64,000 bases of DNA from Ferdinandcohnia sp036962705 (lineage in GTDB: Bacteria > Bacillota > Bacilli > Bacillales > Bacillaceae_L): positions 62,001 to 126,000 of the forward strand of contig NZ_JBALOQ010000034.1 in assembly GCF_036962705.1 (NCBI RefSeq). Reading direction: 5' to 3'. The translations under genes and the position numbers were made by a program. Shown one piece after another: positions 61,300 through 64,000 of this stretch (position 1 is its first letter; the number at the start of each line of letters is the position of its first letter). Below the pieces are notes generated by a model. The model worked only from the letters and a program-made list of their open reading frames with translations, was not told the origin of the DNA and ran no database searches.

Positions 61300-61335
61300 G
61301 ATTCTCCCCTCCTTTAAAATATATTTTATTTTATG

Positions 61336-61372
61336 CAAAAAGGAAGGCTGTCGGAATAAAGCAACAGCCTAC
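61336..61372 (-). terminator. terminator after the RmlD-like gene
   Basis: The stem AGGCTGTTG / CgACAGCCT is followed on the minus strand by TCCTTTTTGC; it separates the sugar-nucleotide genes from the glycosyltransferase/sulfotransferase genes. Confidence 0.75.
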
Positions 61373-61373
61373 A

Positions 61374-62240
61374 TTATAGATGACCTTTTCGAACTAAATA
61401 GTCTGTTAATGAATTCCGCCAGCTTTTCATTTGGTAAATATTATTTATTTTAGTGTTGTCTAAAACACTGTAAGAAGGCCTTTTGGCTTTTGTTGGAAAA
61501 GCTGTGTGAGGAACTGGCGTCACGTTAACATTCATATATAATTGTTCAAAAATCTCTGCAGCAAATTCATACCAACTGCACTCACCTTCACCAGAACAAT
61601 GGTAAACTCCATATTCCTCTATATTTTCCTCGATAAATTTTACAATGGTTATTGCAATCTCTAGCGTATGGGTAGGTGACATTACTTGATCGTCTACTAC
61701 CGTTAATTTCTTTCCTTGCTTTCCAAGCTGAATCATTGTTTCAACAAAGTTATTACCTTTGCCACTTGGACCAGCCAACCCAAATAATGAGGAGACCCGA
61801 AAAATGAAAAATTTATCATGGTAGCTCTTTATAAATTGTTCTCCAGTGAGCTTACTAACCCCATACACATTTAGTGGATTTGTACAATCATTTTCCACAT
61901 ATGGTTGGTTTTTCTCACCGTCAAATACAAAATCCGTTGTAAAATGAATGAATAATTTGTTATGAAGATTACAAAACTTTGCCATTTCCCTGACAGCTAT
62001 TCCATTCACAATAAAAGATTTTAAAGGAAAATCTTCACATTCATCTGTTTTATGGTAGGAGGTGCAATTAATGAGAACATCAAAATCTATTTGTTTAAGA
62101 AACTGGTAGATATCGTCTTTCTCTAAGTCAAGGTCTTTACGAAAAACATTAATGAGTTCGTATTGGGGATAAAAGGAGAAAATATATTGAATGTCTGTTC
62201 CAAGCTGCCCATTCGCACCTAAAAGAAGTATTTTTTTCAT
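61374..62240 (-). CDS. RmlD-like NAD(P)-dependent sugar-nucleotide reductase
   Basis: This 288-residue extended short-chain dehydrogenase is of the RmlD (dTDP-4-dehydrorhamnose reductase) group. The Rossmann glycine motif is LGANGQLGTD (6-15), the catalytic pair is in NVYGVSKLTGEQ (YxxxK), and TTDFVFDG and SSLFG follow family pattern. No rmlA, B or C genes are in the window, so the product sugar may differ from rhamnose. It lies 21 bases after the epimerase gene and ends at a terminator. Confidence 0.83.
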   Translation of the reverse strand: MKKILLLGANGQLGTDIQYIFSFYPQYELINVFRKDLDLEKDDIYQFLKQIDFDVLINCTSYHKTDECEDFPLKSFIVNGIAVREMAKFCNLHNKLFIHFTTDFVFDGEKNQPYVENDCTNPLNVYGVSKLTGEQFIKSYHDKFFIFRVSSLFGLAGPSGKGNNFVETMIQLGKQGKKLTVVDDQVMSPTHTLEIAITIVKFIEENIEEYGVYHCSGEGECSWYEFAAEIFEQLYMNVNVTPVPHTAFPTKAKRPSYSVLDNTKINNIYQMKSWRNSLTDYLVRKGHL

Positions 62241-62261
62241 GTTGTCATTTCACCCTTATTT

Positions 62262-63287
62262 CTAAAGATCAAGAATTCCTCCATACATTTCAATATTTTT
62301 AATAATTTTGTGCCACTTAACTAAATCCTTATACCAATCAAGAGTAATGGTTTGCTCTGATTTTGTTAATTCTCCACTATTTAGCTTTGAATAGATTTCA
62401 ATTGCACCATCAGCACCCGACTTTTTCGCCTTCCACCCTAACAATTTTTCAATCTTATCAAAACTTACACGGTATGAACGGTAATCAGGATCTCCATACC
62501 AATCTATTTGAACATCTGTTGGTAAGGCGTTTGCAATCTCATTTGCAAGGTTTCCAAGCTGATAATTATTCGAATTTGAACCTACGTTAAAAATTTGACC
62601 ATTTATTAAAGTAGGGTCAGTTTCGAGTAAAAGGCACATGATATCTGTTGTATCCTCGATATGCACAAAAGGTCGCCATTGGCTTCCATCGCGCATTAAT
62701 GGAATAACACCATCTTTCCATGCACCATATGTCATGCCATTTATTGCTAAGTCAAATCTCATTCGAGGTGAGTAACCAAAAACAGTCGCTTGCCTTAAAA
62801 CGGTAACAGTAAAATCCTCATCTGCTAGCGGAAGAATATGCTGTTCAGCCTTTTCATTCGCCTTTGCATATACGGTTATTGGATTTGTCGGTGATTGTTC
62901 ATCCACTATTGTGTCCTTATCCTGAAATCCATATAAACTACAGGAAGATGGTAAAATGTATTGCTTAACTCCTAGCCATTTAGCCAAACATGCAGTGTTA
63001 ACCCTCGAAATATAATTAATTTCATTTGTTGCCTTCATAAAGAGCTCGCCACTTGGATCATTCGAAACAGCAACAAGATCTATTACTGCATCTACTCCCG
63101 CAAAATACTCTGGTTTCATTCTTCTTGTATCCTCTTGAATGACTTCTAAGTTCTTATGTTCTGAAATTTTATCTATCCCAAAAAAATATCGATCAACTGC
63201 TTTAACTTTGTATCCCTTTTTTAATAATTTTGGAACTAAAATACTTCCAATATATCCTCCAGCACCTGTAACTAAAATTTCCTTCAT
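62262..63287 (-). CDS. NAD-dependent epimerase/dehydratase family protein
   Basis: A 341-residue extended SDR. The nucleotide-binding motif is VTGAGGYIGSIL (5-16) and the substrate loop follows LPSSCSLYGFQD. The usual YxxxK is read as VYAKANEKAE, with Asn where the catalytic Lys is expected. VFGYSPRMRFDLAINGM and GGSQWRPFVHIEDT-type blocks (here DGSQWRPFVHIEDT) match nucleotide-sugar enzymes. It is one base from the oxidase gene stop, and RmlD-like follows: a sugar-nucleotide operon. Reaction not assigned. Confidence 0.8.
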   Translation of the reverse strand: MKEILVTGAGGYIGSILVPKLLKKGYKVKAVDRYFFGIDKISEHKNLEVIQEDTRRMKPEYFAGVDAVIDLVAVSNDPSGELFMKATNEINYISRVNTACLAKWLGVKQYILPSSCSLYGFQDKDTIVDEQSPTNPITVYAKANEKAEQHILPLADEDFTVTVLRQATVFGYSPRMRFDLAINGMTYGAWKDGVIPLMRDGSQWRPFVHIEDTTDIMCLLLETDPTLINGQIFNVGSNSNNYQLGNLANEIANALPTDVQIDWYGDPDYRSYRVSFDKIEKLLGWKAKKSGADGAIEIYSKLNSGELTKSEQTITLDWYKDLVKWHKIIKNIEMYGGILDL

Positions 63288-64000
63288 TTATGAGTCCCTC
63301 CATTCATTATTTATTTTTCCTTGTTGTTTTTTACAAATTTCATCCACCACATAGCTTGCAAATGGAATTGAACAAGTGAAACCAGGTGATACCGCGTTTA
63401 GCACGTGGATTGATTGCCCGTCACCTTCAAATACAAAATCCTGTACAAGCTCCATTGTTTCTTTATTTAAAAGCTGGGCACGTATACCTGGGCGAATCGA
63501 TTTATCAAATGCTTTTACATCTATTTTATTTACGAGGCTTTTTGCTAAATGAACAAAGTACTTTTTCCGATACTTTTTCATTTCTGTAAAAGCAAGTTTT
63601 CTAAAATTAAATGCATTTTTAACAAATAATTTTGTCTCATAATATNNATATAGTATTCTAATAAATTCATTAAAACGAAAACGGTCGATACCCTTGTAAT
63701 TTTCACGCCAAAAAGCTGGTATGGCTGTTGGACCAATTTTTATTGTGCCATCAACGGTTTTTGTGAAATGGACACCTAAAAATGGATTATTTAAATTTGG
63801 AACTGGGTAGATATTAGTTGTGACATTTTCCTGGTCGATATTGTATTTTAGATAGATTCCTTTGAAAGGAATAATTGTATATTTTGTACCAAAACCAAAT
63901 TCCTTCGAAATCTGATCAGCGTATAAACCCGCAGCATTTATAAAATAATCAAAGTAAAAATCACCCTTGTTTGTGACTATTTTATTATCTACTTTTCTTC
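63288..64000 (-). CDS. LhgO-like FAD-dependent oxidoreductase, N-terminus outside window
   Basis: The frame is open from the right edge to TGA at 63288 (about 237 codons), passing two undetermined bases at 63646-63647 that fill one codon without breaking the frame. Recognisable blocks are FINAAGLYADQISKEFGFG, PFKGIYLKY, YPVPNLNNPFLGVHFT, DGTIKIGPTAIPAFWREN and the C-terminal NAVSPGFTCSIPFASYVVDE. These fit L-2-hydroxyglutarate oxidase-type enzymes of the DAO superfamily. In this glycan context it may oxidise another 2-hydroxy acid. The internal Met at 63581 is not the start. Confidence 0.85.
   Translation of the reverse strand, partial: RKVDNKIVTNKGDFYFDYFINAAGLYADQISKEFGFGTKYTIIPFKGIYLKYNIDQENVTTNIYPVPNLNNPFLGVHFTKTVDGTIKIGPTAIPAFWRENYKGIDRFRFNEFIRILYXYYETKLFVKNAFNFRKLAFTEMKKYRKKYFVHLAKSLVNKIDVKAFDKSIRPGIRAQLLNKETMELVQDFVFEGDGQSIHVLNAVSPGFTCSIPFASYVVDEICKKQQGKINNEWRDS

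Noticed and set aside
63288..63581. complete 97-residue protein
   Set aside because: The sequence continues in frame upstream through the undetermined bases to the window edge as an LhgO-like enzyme.

Overview
The window is low-GC DNA from an endospore-forming, flagellated, Gram-positive rod of the Bacillaceae (Bacillus sensu lato). The evidence is strong GGAGG-type ribosome binding sites, many TTG and GTG starts, a small acid-soluble spore protein, Spo0E, SpoVIF and YjcZ sporulation genes, sigI-rsgI, Ku/LigD, S-box riboswitches and a MotA/MotB stator. The order motAB - spo0E - mtnDBXW - mtnE - mtnU - mtnKA - ogt - ktrD - SASP - rsgI/sigI - ku/ligD follows, from memory, a conserved stretch of the Bacillus subtilis chromosome, so the left half is mostly core backbone.

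Layout. 0-10 kb: a truncated GNAT, a second-type methionine aminopeptidase, an M3 oligopeptidase, motAB, a cytoplasmic 5'-nucleotidase-like enzyme, an aldo/keto reductase and an Fsr-type efflux pump. 10-20 kb: Spo0E, a CBS-ACT (CbpA-like) protein and the complete methionine salvage pathway in three units, two of them under SAM-I riboswitches. 20-32 kb: Ogt, a chemoreceptor, a B12-binding radical SAM protein, KtrD, a SASP, SigI/RsgI and the Ku/LigD end-joining pair. 32-44 kb: the OpuA glycine betaine importer with a GbsR-like regulator, an HTH-TPR (RNPP) receptor with a previously hidden 39-residue secreted peptide gene directly downstream, a lone EIIA, a KinB-like kinase, an SRAP protein, YetF-like proteins and SstT. 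44-50 kb: tRNA-Val, a c-di-AMP (ydaO) riboswitch ahead of a glutamate/dicarboxylate symporter, yjcHGF, and a row of small sporulation-type genes. 50-55 kb: a polyamine group (two divergent spermidine-synthase-like proteins and a SpeD), CcdA and sulfate adenylyltransferase. 55-64 kb: a PHP phosphoesterase and a minus-strand surface-glycan region with an LhgO-like oxidase, epimerase, RmlD-like reductase, two-domain glycosyltransferase, three sulfotransferases (one broken by a stop codon) and a small kinase.

How the genes may work together. The mtn units recycle methylthioadenosine, a by-product of the polyamine chemistry encoded at 50-53 kb. Sat (APS synthesis) lies close to three PAPS-type sulfotransferases, suggesting but not proving a sulfated surface glycan. 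KtrD, the CbpA-like protein and the ydaO-controlled symporter are all linked to c-di-AMP and osmotic balance, as is OpuA.

Most interesting unlisted structure: (i) the RNPP receptor/peptide pair at 36.96-38.36 kb; (ii) four intergenic tandem arrays with strict periods, two of 20 bp (19.80 and 24.54 kb) and two of 52-53 bp back to back (32.2-32.6 kb); (iii) two dispersed intergenic repeat families; (iv) a SpeD with Thr instead of the usual Glu before the pyruvoyl serine, next to a SpeE-like protein lacking the GGGDG aspartate; (v) two genes interrupted by single in-frame stops. All calls are by reading; no searches were run.
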